Shown here: positions 33,706-42,108 of the stretch, in pieces
How the letters are laid out: each line of letters starts with the position of its first letter
Numbering within the stretch: position 1 is the stretch's first letter
From: Halalkalibacter oceani
GTDB taxonomy: Bacteria; Bacillota; Bacilli; Bacillales; Bacillaceae_D
Reading direction: 5' to 3'
DNA: 64,000 nucleotides
NCBI RefSeq assembly: GCF_023715705.1
Contig: NZ_JAMBOS010000005.1
Location: 124,001-188,000, forward strand
Notes under the pieces: generated by a model
Database searches by the model: none
What the model was told of the DNA's origin: nothing
The model's input: only the letters and a program-made list of their open reading frames with translations
Made by a program: the position numbers and the translations under genes

Positions 33706-34477
33706 TTATCCCGTCCTTTTATAATTAAAGCTCTTTGCATTCCGTTCAATAAACTGCCGAGTCTCCTCTGCGATCCGTTCTTTTTCATAATCAAGCGAAG
33801 CGACGTGGTAGGAATTTGTCAGCGTCACTACCCCTTTTTGGTCTGAACCAATATCACGTAAAATGAGATCGGTGCTCACCGGCGGAACGACGTGATCTTC
33901 CGTTGATTTGAAGCAGAATACAGGTGTATTGATTCGAGCAAGCTTTTCCGGAGTACGGCTCATTAGTGCCTGCAACTGATGAATAGCGGCAACCGGCACT
34001 TTCTCATAGGTGATTTCCTCGACATCCTGGCGTTTAATATCCGGACTGACTTCATCAACATAGGTGGAAGCTGCGGCGTCCTTCAAATAATCATAGCCAG
34101 GAACACGCAAAGCGGCATTAATGAGAACAAGCCCTTTCACTTCCGGGTATTTATCGGCCAGCCAAAGGGCCAAAGTTCCCCCCCATGGATTGCCCAACAA
34201 CAAACACAGCCGAGCATTGCTCCTTCAAATAGTTGTAGCCTGCTTCGACATCGGCAAACCAGTCCTGATATGTCGCGCGCTCTAAATCTTTATAATGAGT
34301 ACCATGTCCCTTTAAACGAGGCGCATAGACGGTATAGCCGTATTCCGCCAGCTTTTCCCCGAGAAATTTAACACTTTGCGGCGTACCGACAAAGCCATGC
34401 GAGATCAAGATTCCGATATCGTTGCCTTCCTTGTAAAAAGCTTCTGCTCCTTTAATCACCGGGTAGGTTTCTTTCAT
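33706..34477 (-). pseudogene. Carboxylesterase (alpha/beta hydrolase), frameshifted
   Basis: A carboxylesterase/monoacylglycerol-lipase-like enzyme similar to the short Est30 type of bacilli. Part one (34477 down to about 34185) has ILISHGFVGTPQSVKFLGE and the nucleophile elbow VVGQSMGG. Part two continues TLALWLADKYPEVKGLVLINAALRVPG and carries the catalytic Asp (KSTEDHVVPP) and His (NSYHVASLDYEKE). The frame shifts inside a run of seven G on the coding strand (complement of 34178-34184): one G fewer gives a continuous 256-residue enzyme. True start ATG 34475-34477 behind AAGGAGG. Could be a sequencing error, slippage-based phase variation, or a genuine null allele. Confidence 0.85.
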
Positions 34478-34490
34478 CTCTAATTCCTCC

Positions 34491-34670
34491 TTAGCTTTGT
34501 TCGCTTTTATGAAGCGCTCTTCGTTTGCGGACATTGTCATACTCTGTTTCTACCTCTGATAAGGTCAGCTCGTAAAGATGATGGCCATCTTTTTTATAAA
34601 CGCCTAAGTGCAGTAATTTTTTAATTAATTCTTCTTTCCTTCGAAGAACTGCCTCACTTAATTGTGACAT
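34491..34670 (-). CDS. Fur-regulated basic protein A (FbpA)-like peptide
   Basis: 59 residues, basic and helical: EAVLRRKEELIKKLLHLGVYKK, then HHLYELTLSEVETEY, matching the FbpA family. In B. subtilis small Fbp proteins are made under iron starvation and are thought to help the FsrA small RNA act on target mRNAs. ATG at 34668-34670 behind GAGGAGG. The gene ends 14 bp before the esterase start, so the two are probably co-transcribed. I see no clear Fur box; a TTGATA/TATCAA dyad lies just upstream. Confidence 0.7.
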   Translation of the reverse strand: MSQLSEAVLRRKEELIKKLLHLGVYKKDGHHLYELTLSEVETEYDNVRKRRALHKSEQS

Positions 34671-34686
34671 TTGCTTACCTCCTCAA

Positions 34687-34706
34687 TTGATAGGTTCATG
34701 TATCAA
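34687..34706. promoter_or_regulatory. Dyad in the leader of the FbpA-like gene
   Basis: TTGATA (34687-34692) and TATCAA (34701-34706), spacer eight bases, between 17 and 36 bp upstream of the start codon. Either an operator or an RNA hairpin covering the ribosome site region. Confidence 0.35.
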
Positions 34707-34767
34707 ATTGACATTGGATAAACCAGTTCCTTGCTTTCAGCTAACGACGGCTGTTCTAAACAAAAAC

Positions 34768-34797
34768 GCCTAACCTTAAAAGACGAAAAGGTTAGGC
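34768..34797. terminator. Hairpin in the gap before the FbpA-like gene
   Basis: Perfect 10-bp stem GCCTAACCTT with AAGGTTAGGC and an A-rich loop. It lacks a clear T-run, so its role is uncertain. The rest of 34798-34879 shows nothing but AT-rich sequence. Confidence 0.4.
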
Positions 34798-34879
34798 CTT
34801 CGTTTGCCGATCAGCTTAAGATACGTTTATTATAAATCTTATTATTCCGACCTGTCAACTATATTTTATAAAAAAAGTA

Positions 34880-34919
34880 GGGCCGGGACAAAAGTCTTTT
34901 TTCACCTTTTGCCCAGCCC
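34880..34919 (-). terminator. Terminator after the methyltransferase
   Basis: GGGCTGGGCAAAAGGT and ACTTTTGTCCCGGCCC pair on the minus strand, followed by ACTTTTTTT. Confidence 0.75.
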
Positions 34920-34975
34920 CTAAGTGGTCGTTTTTCTAAAAAACGTATAACAACATAGTCTTCGTCACTTCAGTA

Positions 34976-35665
34976 TTAAGCATCCGGCAACGAAAACCTG
35001 AATACATAGGCTTGTTCGTATTGGGCCTTTACCTGATCCTGAACCGACTGAAAATATTCACTCTCTCCGGAAATGTCGATAAAGCTGCGCGGTCTTTTTC
35101 TCATTAACTGGACATGGAAGCCTTCATGTGTAAAGGCCGAGGCGATATCATCGAGCGTATGAACATTCGCCTTTAAATGACTGTACTGCTCAATCGTCTT
35201 TTGAAAATGATCGGCACTTGGGTTATTACTCAAATCGGTATACGTCACATAGTACACCCCGCCCGGCTTGAGCACCTGCTTGATTTTACGGGCATGGGTT
35301 TTCAAATCGTCGATTAAATAAATGACCGACAAAGCGAAGCCCAGATCAAACTTTTGCTCAAGCTGTTCGGGAGAGCCCGTTGCCACATAGGTAAGCGGCA
35401 GATCCCGCTTTCTTTCATTGGCAATCTTGACCGACTCAACCCCGCGGTCAATGCCGACGCCTGCTTTAAACGGCTTCACGCTGTATAGATAGCGTAAAAA
35501 CCCGCCACGGTTGCAGCCGAAATCAAGCACCGAATAAGGGGAAAGATCCTCTTCCTTCATATACGAAACAATCTCTTTCCAGCCATCAATATGCTGCGCT
35601 TCCATGTTTTCTTCCTCTGCGGCATGATCCCACCAGACATTGTAAAGCTGTTCATTCTTACTCAT
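34976..35665 (-). CDS. Class I SAM-dependent methyltransferase
   Basis: 229 residues with a Rossmann methyltransferase core: motif I VLDFGCNRGGFLRYL near residues 40-54, acidic GVGIDRGVES after strand 2, and ALSVIYLIDDLKTHARKIKQVLKPGGVYYVTY for motifs II-III. Substrate unknown. ATG at 35663-35665 suits AAGGAG upstream; an earlier GTG at 35677 abuts that ribosome site. It is the last gene of the FecBCD-type uptake operon, 25 bp after the binding protein, suggesting that it modifies the imported chelate or a related metabolite. Confidence 0.8.
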   Translation of the reverse strand: MSKNEQLYNVWWDHAAEEENMEAQHIDGWKEIVSYMKEEDLSPYSVLDFGCNRGGFLRYLYSVKPFKAGVGIDRGVESVKIANERKRDLPLTYVATGSPEQLEQKFDLGFALSVIYLIDDLKTHARKIKQVLKPGGVYYVTYTDLSNNPSADHFQKTIEQYSHLKANVHTLDDIASAFTHEGFHVQLMRKRPRSFIDISGESEYFQSVQDQVKAQYEQAYVFRFSLPDA

Positions 35666-35689
35666 TGCTGTTGCCACTCCTTCTCTATT

Positions 35690-36706
35690 TTAGTTAAAGA
35701 GGTCTGGATAAAAGCCTTGCGCCAATGTTTCCACCGTATAGGCCATCCGGTTTCCCGGCAGAACACTTTCCAGCTCAATCGCGACAAATCGTTCATTTTG
35801 CACGGCTTCCAGTTGTGAAAGCGCCGGGTCATTTTTAATATCCTCAATTTTCTGCTCCAATGAAGGCGAATCGTAATCGTGAATGACGATTACGTCCGGG
35901 TCTCTCGCCAGCACTTCTTCATAGCTTACGGTCGTCCATTGTTGATCGGTAATATCATCGAACACATTCTTCCCGCCGGCATATTCAATCAGCAATGTTT
36001 CAAAATTCGTTCCGCCGGCTGTGAAAACACCGTCGCCGCCACTGTCATAAACGAGTACCTTCACCGGTTCTTCAACGGAAACCGTCTCTTCTACAGCAGC
36101 AATCCGTGCTTCCTGATCAGCGACATACGCTTCCGCTTCATCTTCAATTCCGAAAATTTTCCCGAGATCGCGAATTTCCTGATACATTTCCTCCAGAGAC
36201 GTCGCGCTGTTCATGTACGTCGTCATCCCTAATCCAGCTAACTCCTCAACATCAAGTCCCTCGCCGCCAAATTCCCAGTCAATGCCGTAAATAAAATCGG
36301 CTCCGCTCGTCGTCACCGCTTCTCGCGTCGCTGACCCATACGTCAATTCAGGGATCTTCGCATACTCTTCCTCATACTCCGGAAGCGGGCCTCTGCTGTG
36401 ATTTTTAAGGCTATTGCCAATCACGTAATCCGTTAACCCAAGGGCAATAAACAATTCAGTCGTGTTCGGCCCCAATGTCAGCACCTTCGTCGGCTTTTCC
36501 GTTACAGTTACTTCTCTCCCGTAGTTATCAAAGGTTAGCGGCTCATCATCCGTCACAGCCTCTTCAGCCGCCCCCGTTTCCTCCTGCGCACCTGTGCCCT
36601 CTGCTTCTTCCGTTTCTCCTGCTTCCTGATCCGCTGTGCCGCAGCCGGCCAGTAGTACTCCGATCAGCGCGACTATTACGAACACACTCATCCACCTTTT
36701 TTTCAT
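35690..36706 (-). CDS. Siderophore/cobalamin-type ABC binding lipoprotein
   Basis: 338-residue class III binding lipoprotein, lipobox LLAGC near residues 18-22, then an acidic low-complexity linker (EAGETEEAEGTGAQEETGA). The mature part has VTEKPTKVLTLGPNTTELFIALGL, typical of FecB/BtuF-like proteins, and RDPDVIVIHDYDSP in the second lobe. Probable ligand is a ferric siderophore, less likely a corrinoid. Third gene of the operon permease-ATPase-binding protein-methyltransferase. Confidence 0.85.
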   Translation of the reverse strand: MKKRWMSVFVIVALIGVLLAGCGTADQEAGETEEAEGTGAQEETGAAEEAVTDDEPLTFDNYGREVTVTEKPTKVLTLGPNTTELFIALGLTDYVIGNSLKNHSRGPLPEYEEEYAKIPELTYGSATREAVTTSGADFIYGIDWEFGGEGLDVEELAGLGMTTYMNSATSLEEMYQEIRDLGKIFGIEDEAEAYVADQEARIAAVEETVSVEEPVKVLVYDSGGDGVFTAGGTNFETLLIEYAGGKNVFDDITDQQWTTVSYEEVLARDPDVIVIHDYDSPSLEQKIEDIKNDPALSQLEAVQNERFVAIELESVLPGNRMAYTVETLAQGFYPDLFN

Positions 36707-36721
36707 CTTGTTCCTCTCCTT

Positions 36722-37498
36722 TTATAAATTTAGGCTTTCCGGTAAATAGGTAATTGAGATTTTTTTCGTTACCGGATGTATCCTCACATCGGCTTTAATG
36801 CCGTAAACCTCCTGAATCGTTGCCGGGGTCAAAATTTCCTCCGGCGTCCCGGCCTTTTGCAGACGACCGTCCTTTAACACGTAAAGCCGGTCACAGTACA
36901 AGGCAGCGATATTCAAATCATGGATCGCCGACAACACGGTTACGCCGAGCCCTTTAATCAGATCGAACATTTGCAGCTGATAGTGGATATCCAAATGATT
37001 GGTCGGCTCGTCCAACAAGAGAAAATCCGTTTGCTGGGCGAGGACACGCGCCAGTAACACCCGTTGTTTTTCCCCGCCGGAAAGATGAAGATAATTTCGT
37101 TTCGCCATCTCTTTCATCCCGGTCTGCGCTAACGCCTTTGCGACGATTTCTTTATCCTCCGGCGTGTCGCCATCAAACAGCTTCTTATGCGGACTCAGTC
37201 CCATCGCGACAATTTCCTCCACTTTAAAATCAAACGGGACCGCATTTTCCTGGCCGACCACTCCGATTTTCTGAGCCGCTTTCCTGTTGTTCATTTTCAA
37301 CAAATTTTCGCCGTCCAGCAGCATCGCCCCGGTATCCGGCTTAAGCGCCCGGTATAAATTTTTCAGTACGGTCGATTTGCCGCTGCCATTCGGCCCGATA
37401 ATGCCGATAAACTCCCCCTTCGTCACATGAAGGTGAATATCTTCAATGATTTTGTTCTCGTCATACGAAAAGCTCAGCTGCTCTACTTGCAGTTTCAT
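36722..37498 (-). CDS. Siderophore/cobalamin-type ABC ATPase (FecE/BtuD-like)
   Basis: 258-residue ATPase: Walker A GPNGSGKSTVLKNL near residues 36-49, signature LSGGEKQRVLLARVL, Walker B FLLLDEPTNHLD, switch AIHDLNIA. The loop FDGDTPEDKEIVAKAL is typical of the FecE group. 13 bp after the permease stop and 15 bp before the binding protein start; one operon. Confidence 0.9.
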   Translation of the reverse strand: MKLQVEQLSFSYDENKIIEDIHLHVTKGEFIGIIGPNGSGKSTVLKNLYRALKPDTGAMLLDGENLLKMNNRKAAQKIGVVGQENAVPFDFKVEEIVAMGLSPHKKLFDGDTPEDKEIVAKALAQTGMKEMAKRNYLHLSGGEKQRVLLARVLAQQTDFLLLDEPTNHLDIHYQLQMFDLIKGLGVTVLSAIHDLNIAALYCDRLYVLKDGRLQKAGTPEEILTPATIQEVYGIKADVRIHPVTKKISITYLPESLNL

Positions 37499-37511
37499 CC
37501 TCTCACCACCT

Positions 37512-38588
37512 TCATACTCGTGATTTCCGCTTCAAAAGCCAAATGAAGAACGGTCCGCCTACTAAAGCGGTCAATAGACCGATCGGCAATTCCTGCGGGG
37601 CAATCACCATTCGCGCCGCGACATCGGTCCAGACGACGATAATTCCGCCAAGCAAAGCACTCACAATCAGTACCCGCCTATGATCTGAACCAATGAGCAA
37701 GCGTGTCATATGCGGCACCATTAAGCCGATGAATCCAATCGCTCCGCTGACGGCAATCGTCACCCCGGCTAAAAGCGAAGCAATCAGGACAAGCAGCTTT
37801 TGCAGTCGGCTCACATTGAATCCTAATGTCCCGGCTGCTTCATCTCCCAGCAATAAGGCATTTAACGCCCGATGCTGAATCATCAGCACCGTCATACAAA
37901 CGACGATCACAATGAGAGGAAGCTGCAAATATCCCCACTTCGCTCCGGCGAGACTGCCCGACATCCAGAAGGTGGCATTATGTAACCCTAGTGCATTCGG
38001 GGCGCTTAAGGTTATAATGTTTGTAATCGCATCCATGATCATCGCGATCGCGACACCCGAAAGCAGAAGCTGGGTAATGTTGATTCTTCCTTTCACCCGG
38101 GAAATCGTATAGACGATGATAATCGTCGCCGCCGCCCCGATGAAGGCGCTGATCGAAAGCGCATATGTCCCTAAAAAGGCAAAGACACCGAACAGCATGC
38201 CCAATGTCGCGGTTGCCGCCGCTCCTGATGAGACGCCGAGAATAAACGGGTCGGCTAAATGGTTGCGGACCAGGGCCTGCATCGTTACCCCGGTAACAGC
38301 AAGCGAAGCGCCCACAATCATTCCGAGCAGGACCCTTGGCATTCGCAAGCCCCAGACGATATTTTCATCGAGGTCCGTCCAGTTCACAGCAAAAGACTCG
38401 GACAGAAAGGGAATCCTGCTGAGGACAATTTTGGCCACAGTCAGTGGATGTACCGAGACAGGACCGATTCCAATTGCTAAAATAATCGATAAGATACTAA
38501 TGAGGACGAGTAACGAGACAATCACCTTCATATTCGGATCATCCCGGTTAAAAAGTTTTCTTATTCCGGCTATTTTGTTCCCAGACAT
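37512..38588 (-). CDS. FecCD-family ABC permease
   Basis: 358-residue permease with about nine to ten membrane helices; conserved VWGLRMPRVLLGMIVGASLAVTGVTMQ, NHLADPFILGVSSGAA and GAIGFIGLMVPHMTRLLIGSDHRR are hallmark FecCD sequences. A single gene instead of a FecC/FecD pair, so it should homodimerise. ATG at 38586-38588 has AAAGGA at the right distance; GTG 38603 is an alternative without a ribosome site. First gene of the operon. The 250-bp leader to 38830 has no recognisable cobalamin riboswitch; AT-rich TGATAAT-like sequence near 38805 is only a half Fur box. Confidence 0.88.
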   Translation of the reverse strand: MSGNKIAGIRKLFNRDDPNMKVIVSLLVLISILSIILAIGIGPVSVHPLTVAKIVLSRIPFLSESFAVNWTDLDENIVWGLRMPRVLLGMIVGASLAVTGVTMQALVRNHLADPFILGVSSGAAATATLGMLFGVFAFLGTYALSISAFIGAAATIIIVYTISRVKGRINITQLLLSGVAIAMIMDAITNIITLSAPNALGLHNATFWMSGSLAGAKWGYLQLPLIVIVVCMTVLMIQHRALNALLLGDEAAGTLGFNVSRLQKLLVLIASLLAGVTIAVSGAIGFIGLMVPHMTRLLIGSDHRRVLIVSALLGGIIVVWTDVAARMVIAPQELPIGLLTALVGGPFFIWLLKRKSRV

Positions 38589-38822
38589 TCTCTTTCCTTT
38601 CACAGCTTTTTATTTTCGACAAATAAAACACATTGCGGCTTCTCCTGGCAGCACGGTGCAGAGCCAGTATCTTCCGTGAACCATCCCGCAAATTGTTACC
38701 CATTCTTATCTTTTCTACATAACATTGAATTCACTATAAAACGATCGGTGTTACGTTTCTGTAAAATTGTAACACGATTAGACGAACGTGTATAGTTTTA
38801 ATTATCAATCTTTTTTCCACTG

Positions 38823-38871
38823 CAAAAAAAACGGCAGCGTCAAAAGGTAAAAACAACCTTTCGGCACTGCC
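38823..38871 (-). terminator. Terminator after hicB
   Basis: GGCAGTGCCGAAAGGT/ACCTTTTGACGCTGCC stem (imperfect) on the minus strand followed by TTTTTTTT. Confidence 0.75.
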
Positions 38872-38941
38872 CCGTTGAGAATACGAAGTCTCGTCTTACA
38901 TTGCGGATTGATGGGCGCGGCGTCACACTCATCAAACTACT

Positions 38942-39358
38942 TTATTTAGCACCTCGTTTAATCCCCAATCGTTCTTTAATCGCAAACTGAAGCAATTGAG
39001 AAAAGTTTAACTTCTCTGCTTCTCCGGCATCGTTCAACCATTTGGGAATCGTCAATGTTTTCTTTATCGATTTATTTTCAACTTCATCGCGCACAATATC
39101 TGTCCACACATTTACAATAGCCACAAATCCGCCTTCCGGCACAGATATCGCTGATGGGATACTAGGAACTGGAATCTCTTCTCCATCTTCTTCCATACTA
39201 TATAAAAAACCCTCTAACGCATCCTTTGCCATATACATTGCTTCTTTTAAATCAGATCCCTCCGTAATACAACCAGGCAGATCAGGAAATGTTATCGTAT
39301 ACCCCTCACTCCCGTCGGTACCAGGATCAAAAATTGCGGGAAACATATATTTTGCCAT
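38942..39358 (-). CDS. hicB: HicB antitoxin
   Basis: 138-residue HicB: N-terminal HicB-like domain with YTITFPDLPGCITEGSDLKEAMYMAKDALEGFL, and a C-terminal DNA-binding part (LTIPKWLNDAGEAEKLNFSQLLQFAIKERL) of ribbon-helix-helix type. It neutralises HicA and represses the operon. Located 26 bp after hicA on the same strand, toxin first, the usual order. ATG at 39356-39358 behind GGAGG. Confidence 0.88.
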   Translation of the reverse strand: MAKYMFPAIFDPGTDGSEGYTITFPDLPGCITEGSDLKEAMYMAKDALEGFLYSMEEDGEEIPVPSIPSAISVPEGGFVAIVNVWTDIVRDEVENKSIKKTLTIPKWLNDAGEAEKLNFSQLLQFAIKERLGIKRGAK

Positions 39359-39384
39359 TTTTATAAAACCTCCTTCACAACAGG

Positions 39385-39570
39385 CTATAACAGTCCCGAC
39401 TGCCTGAGTATTGATTTTAATGTTCCGGGCTTGAAGTCTTTTCTAGGATGAGGAACTGTTACTTTGCCTTTTTTCACAGGATGTCTAAATTGATGATGAC
39501 TCCCAACTACTCTGACTAAGTACCATCCATCGTTCTCCAATAGTTTAATGATTTCTCGCGAAGACTTCAT
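39385..39570 (-). CDS. hicA: HicA toxin (mRNA interferase)
   Basis: 61-residue HicA: dsRBD-like fold with the catalytic histidine in VGSHHQFRHP, following GWYLVRV, and ending TLKSILRQSGL. These toxins bind and cleave mRNA when HicB is lost. ATG at 39568-39570 with GGAGGGG upstream is the correct start; the upstream extension has no ribosome site. Operon with hicB; promoter presumably in the AT-rich 39571-39690 region. Confidence 0.88.
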   Translation of the reverse strand: MKSSREIIKLLENDGWYLVRVVGSHHQFRHPVKKGKVTVPHPRKDFKPGTLKSILRQSGLL

Positions 39571-39799
39571 GGCCCCTCCTTCCATTCTTATTTTAACACG
39601 TGCAAATAACACGTTCAATGCAAATGGATAATTTGTACTTCAATCCATATTATCTCGTATCTATATAAACAGAGACCCTTTAAGCCGCTGCATGTTCACA
39701 GAATATTATATTTTCCCGCTTCAAATTTATCATTGTATTGAGATTATTTTTATTTATCGGTATGATAAGAATAGTGCAACGTTAAAGGAGGACTTTTCA

Positions 39800-40606
39800 A
39801 TGACAGAAGCAGTTAACAACGAGCAAGGATCGGTCAAGCTAGAGCGGCAGGGGGCCGTCGCCGTTCTCATTCTTTCCCGCACCCATGCATTGAATGCGAT
39901 TACATGGGAAATGTATAAGCAGTTTCAGGAGTATCTTCAGCAATTAGCAGAGGATTCAAGCGTGCGGGCATTGGTCATTCGCGGCGATGGCGAGAAAGCG
40001 CTTGCGGCTGGAACAGATATTTCCCAATTTGAAGGCTTTACCGGAGCGGACGGGATCGCCTATGAAAAACGGATTGATAAGATTATTGACGAGCTCGAAA
40101 ACTTTCCAAAGCCAACCATTGCTGCAGTCCACGGATATGCTGTAGGGGGCGGGATGATGATTTCTGCCACTTGTGATTTGCGCTACGGCACACCAGCTGC
40201 CCAATTTGGCGCGCCAATGGCGAGAACACTTGGAAACTGCCTCAGTCTGGCAAACTATCAACGGTTAGACCGCCAGCTTGGTTCGATGGTGCTGAAGGAC
40301 TTACTGTTCACTTCCCGCCTGTTAAAAGCAGAGGAAGCCCTGTCACGCGGCTTTTTAACTGCGATTTTTGATCAGGAGAATTTCTTCGACGAAGTCATGG
40401 CCATTGCAGAGCGGATCAGTAAGAATGCCCCATTAACGATTGAAGCGACGAAAGAAGCGCTAAACCGGATCCACCAGACTCAGGCTTCCGCTTTAGATGA
40501 AGACAGCTTCGATGATGTCGTTTCCAAAGTATATGGAAGCGACGACTTTGCCGAAGGCGTGAAAGCCTACATGGAAAAACGCAAGCCTAACTGGCAAGGA
40601 AAATAA
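39800..40606 (+). CDS. Enoyl-CoA hydratase/isomerase family protein
   Basis: Crotonase-fold enzyme, 268 residues. Oxyanion-hole regions are seen in GDGEKALAAGTDISQFEG and VHGYAVGGGMMISATCDLRYG. The position of the usual second glutamate in the hydratase is replaced (GNCLSLANYQRL), so it may be a CaiD-like or otherwise specialised member rather than a plain beta-oxidation hydratase. ATG at 39800 behind AAAGGAGG; the frame is open further upstream but without a ribosome site. Single gene followed by a terminator. Confidence 0.82.
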   Translation: MTEAVNNEQGSVKLERQGAVAVLILSRTHALNAITWEMYKQFQEYLQQLAEDSSVRALVIRGDGEKALAAGTDISQFEGFTGADGIAYEKRIDKIIDELENFPKPTIAAVHGYAVGGGMMISATCDLRYGTPAAQFGAPMARTLGNCLSLANYQRLDRQLGSMVLKDLLFTSRLLKAEEALSRGFLTAIFDQENFFDEVMAIAERISKNAPLTIEATKEALNRIHQTQASALDEDSFDDVVSKVYGSDDFAEGVKAYMEKRKPNWQGK

Positions 40607-40642
40607 GCCAAGGGGTGCTTTGCTGTCCCGTCTGGCAATACT

Positions 40643-40675
40643 AAAGAGAGTGCCCTGATGAAGGGTACTCTCTTT
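40643..40675 (+). terminator. Terminator after the enoyl-CoA hydratase
   Basis: AAAGAGAGTGCCCT and AGGGTACTCTCTTT pair with one G-T; followed by TTTTAT. Confidence 0.8.
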
Positions 40676-40695
40676 TATCGTCATTCGCTTTTTGC

Positions 40696-40839
40696 TTACC
40701 GGATTACATTACTTATCATCACAAAAAGCAAGAGATAAAAACCGACTTTTTGAGCTTTTGATCTGTATTTCCGTTCAATAAGCACAAATAATAAAAGGAC
40801 AACCCACGCTGCGGCGAAATAATTCAGCAAGACCTCCAT
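40696..40839 (-). CDS. 47-residue membrane peptide
   Basis: ATG at 40837-40839 behind GAGGAGG. Two hydrophobic stretches (YFAAAWVVLLLFVLIE and VGFYLLLFVMIS) flank a basic loop RKYRSKAQK, so a helical hairpin with the loop in the cytoplasm is likely. No family recognised. It lies between the hydratase terminator and the aldo-keto reductase, on the same strand as the latter. Confidence 0.55.
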   Translation of the reverse strand: MEVLLNYFAAAWVVLLLFVLIERKYRSKAQKVGFYLLLFVMISNVIR

Positions 40840-40896
40840 GTTATCCTCCTCAAAATAAGGATTTTTCATTACCAGCTACCGGCAGCCCATTTATCC

Positions 40897-41721
40897 TTAT
40901 CTTACATGCATGTCATTCGGATGGGAGCCGCGGCGTCTGTCGATGTTCAACTGACTGATCTGCTCGATCTCCTCTGCTGTTAACGCAAAATCGAATACGT
41001 TAAAGTTCTCTTCGATTCTTGCTGGTGTTACCGATTTCGGGATCGCAATTGTGTTGTTTTGCAAATGCCAGCGCAGCACGGTTTGCGCAGGGGTTTTCCC
41101 GTGAACGGCCGCGATCTTTGTAATGACTTCGTCTTTTAGCACATCTCCACCTTGTTCAAGCGGGCTCCATGCCTCAACAAAAATATCATGCTTGGCGCAA
41201 AACTCTTTGATTTCCTTTTGAACCAAATATGGATGGCATTCAACCTGGTTAAGCACCGGCTTGACATCACATTCATTTAGCAGCCGCTCAAGATGCTCAA
41301 TCTCAAAGTTACAGACGCCGATCGCTTTCACACGGCCATCGTTATAAAGCTTTTCAAGCGCTTTATATGTATCTACATATTGATCAAATTTCGGCGTCGG
41401 CCAGTGAATCAAGTACAAGTCAACATAGTCAAGACCGAGCCGTTCCAAGCTTTCATCATAGGCACGCAGCGTGTTGTCGTAGCCTTGATCACTATTCCAC
41501 ACTTTTGTCGTAATGAACAATTCCTCTCGTGGCACAGAAGATTCTTTCAACGCTTTCCCGACACCGACTTCATTTTTGTAAATCATTGCCGTGTCGATGG
41601 AGCGGTAGCCAACTTCCAGCGCCTTTGCCACAGCAGCTGTCGCCCCCTCATTCTCCACCTGCCATACACCAAATCCAAGTTGAGGCATCTTTAAACCGTT
41701 GTTTAAAGTTACAAATTCCAT
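40897..41721 (-). CDS. Aldo-keto reductase
   Basis: 274-residue NADPH-dependent AKR5-like reductase (YvgN/YtbE type) acting on methylglyoxal and other carbonyls. Catalytic tetrad visible: Asp in RSIDTAMIYKNE, Tyr in the same segment, Lys in TTKVWN and His in LYLIHWP. The C-terminal cofactor-binding segment is IPKSVTPARIEENFNVFDF. ATG at 41719-41721 behind AGGAGAG. Single gene; nothing definite is seen between 41722 and 41920. Confidence 0.92.
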   Translation of the reverse strand: MEFVTLNNGLKMPQLGFGVWQVENEGATAAVAKALEVGYRSIDTAMIYKNEVGVGKALKESSVPREELFITTKVWNSDQGYDNTLRAYDESLERLGLDYVDLYLIHWPTPKFDQYVDTYKALEKLYNDGRVKAIGVCNFEIEHLERLLNECDVKPVLNQVECHPYLVQKEIKEFCAKHDIFVEAWSPLEQGGDVLKDEVITKIAAVHGKTPAQTVLRWHLQNNTIAIPKSVTPARIEENFNVFDFALTAEEIEQISQLNIDRRRGSHPNDMHVR

Positions 41722-41920
41722 CTTCGCTTCTCTCCTTTTTCTTCATACTTTGATCGTATAGCTTTTGTCATTCTTGTAACTCGTGGTGAATGGATGATGG
41801 CATGGCATCACCTACTGTTATTTTACAAAAGCTACCATAGTATGGAAAGTAGTTCTTTCATTATAATACAGTAAATGACAAAAGTAACTTATTTAGCTTG
41901 AATCGCAGTCCATTTAGCTT

Positions 41921-42073
41921 CTAATGCAGCAAAGGCCATTTTAAAGGTTTACATCCTATCATCGATTTGATATCAAACTTATCTTTCACGTACCCATAAT
42001 AGGCGCTCCACGGCGTCTCCCCTAGCATCAGCACTTCCTTTGATTTTTCCACATCGTTTAATGTGATCGCCAT
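41921..42073 (-). pseudogene. Remnant of a VOC/PhnB-like glyoxalase-family gene
   Basis: A 50-codon frame whose first 40 residues (LNDVEKSKEVLMLGETPWSA, then YYGYVKDKFDIKSMI) match the C-terminal end of PhnB-like VOC proteins (xxTPWSxxYGxxxDKFGIxWMI). The N-terminal two thirds are missing and the normal Trp/Asn ending is lost. It has no strong ribosome site. Considered a decaying fragment. Confidence 0.6.
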
Positions 42074-42108
42074 CTACCTTCGCTTCTTCAGGCAGAAAAA
42101 GCGGTCCG

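Noticed and set aside
38116-38679. A 187-codon plus-strand frame opposite the FecCD permease
   Set aside because: Antisense shadow of a hydrophobic gene; no ribosome site or motif.
38604-38822. Possible cobalamin riboswitch or Cys-rich leader peptide before the FecCD permease
   Set aside because: No B12-box-like sequence or expected paired segments; the Cys-rich frame has no start codon or ribosome site.
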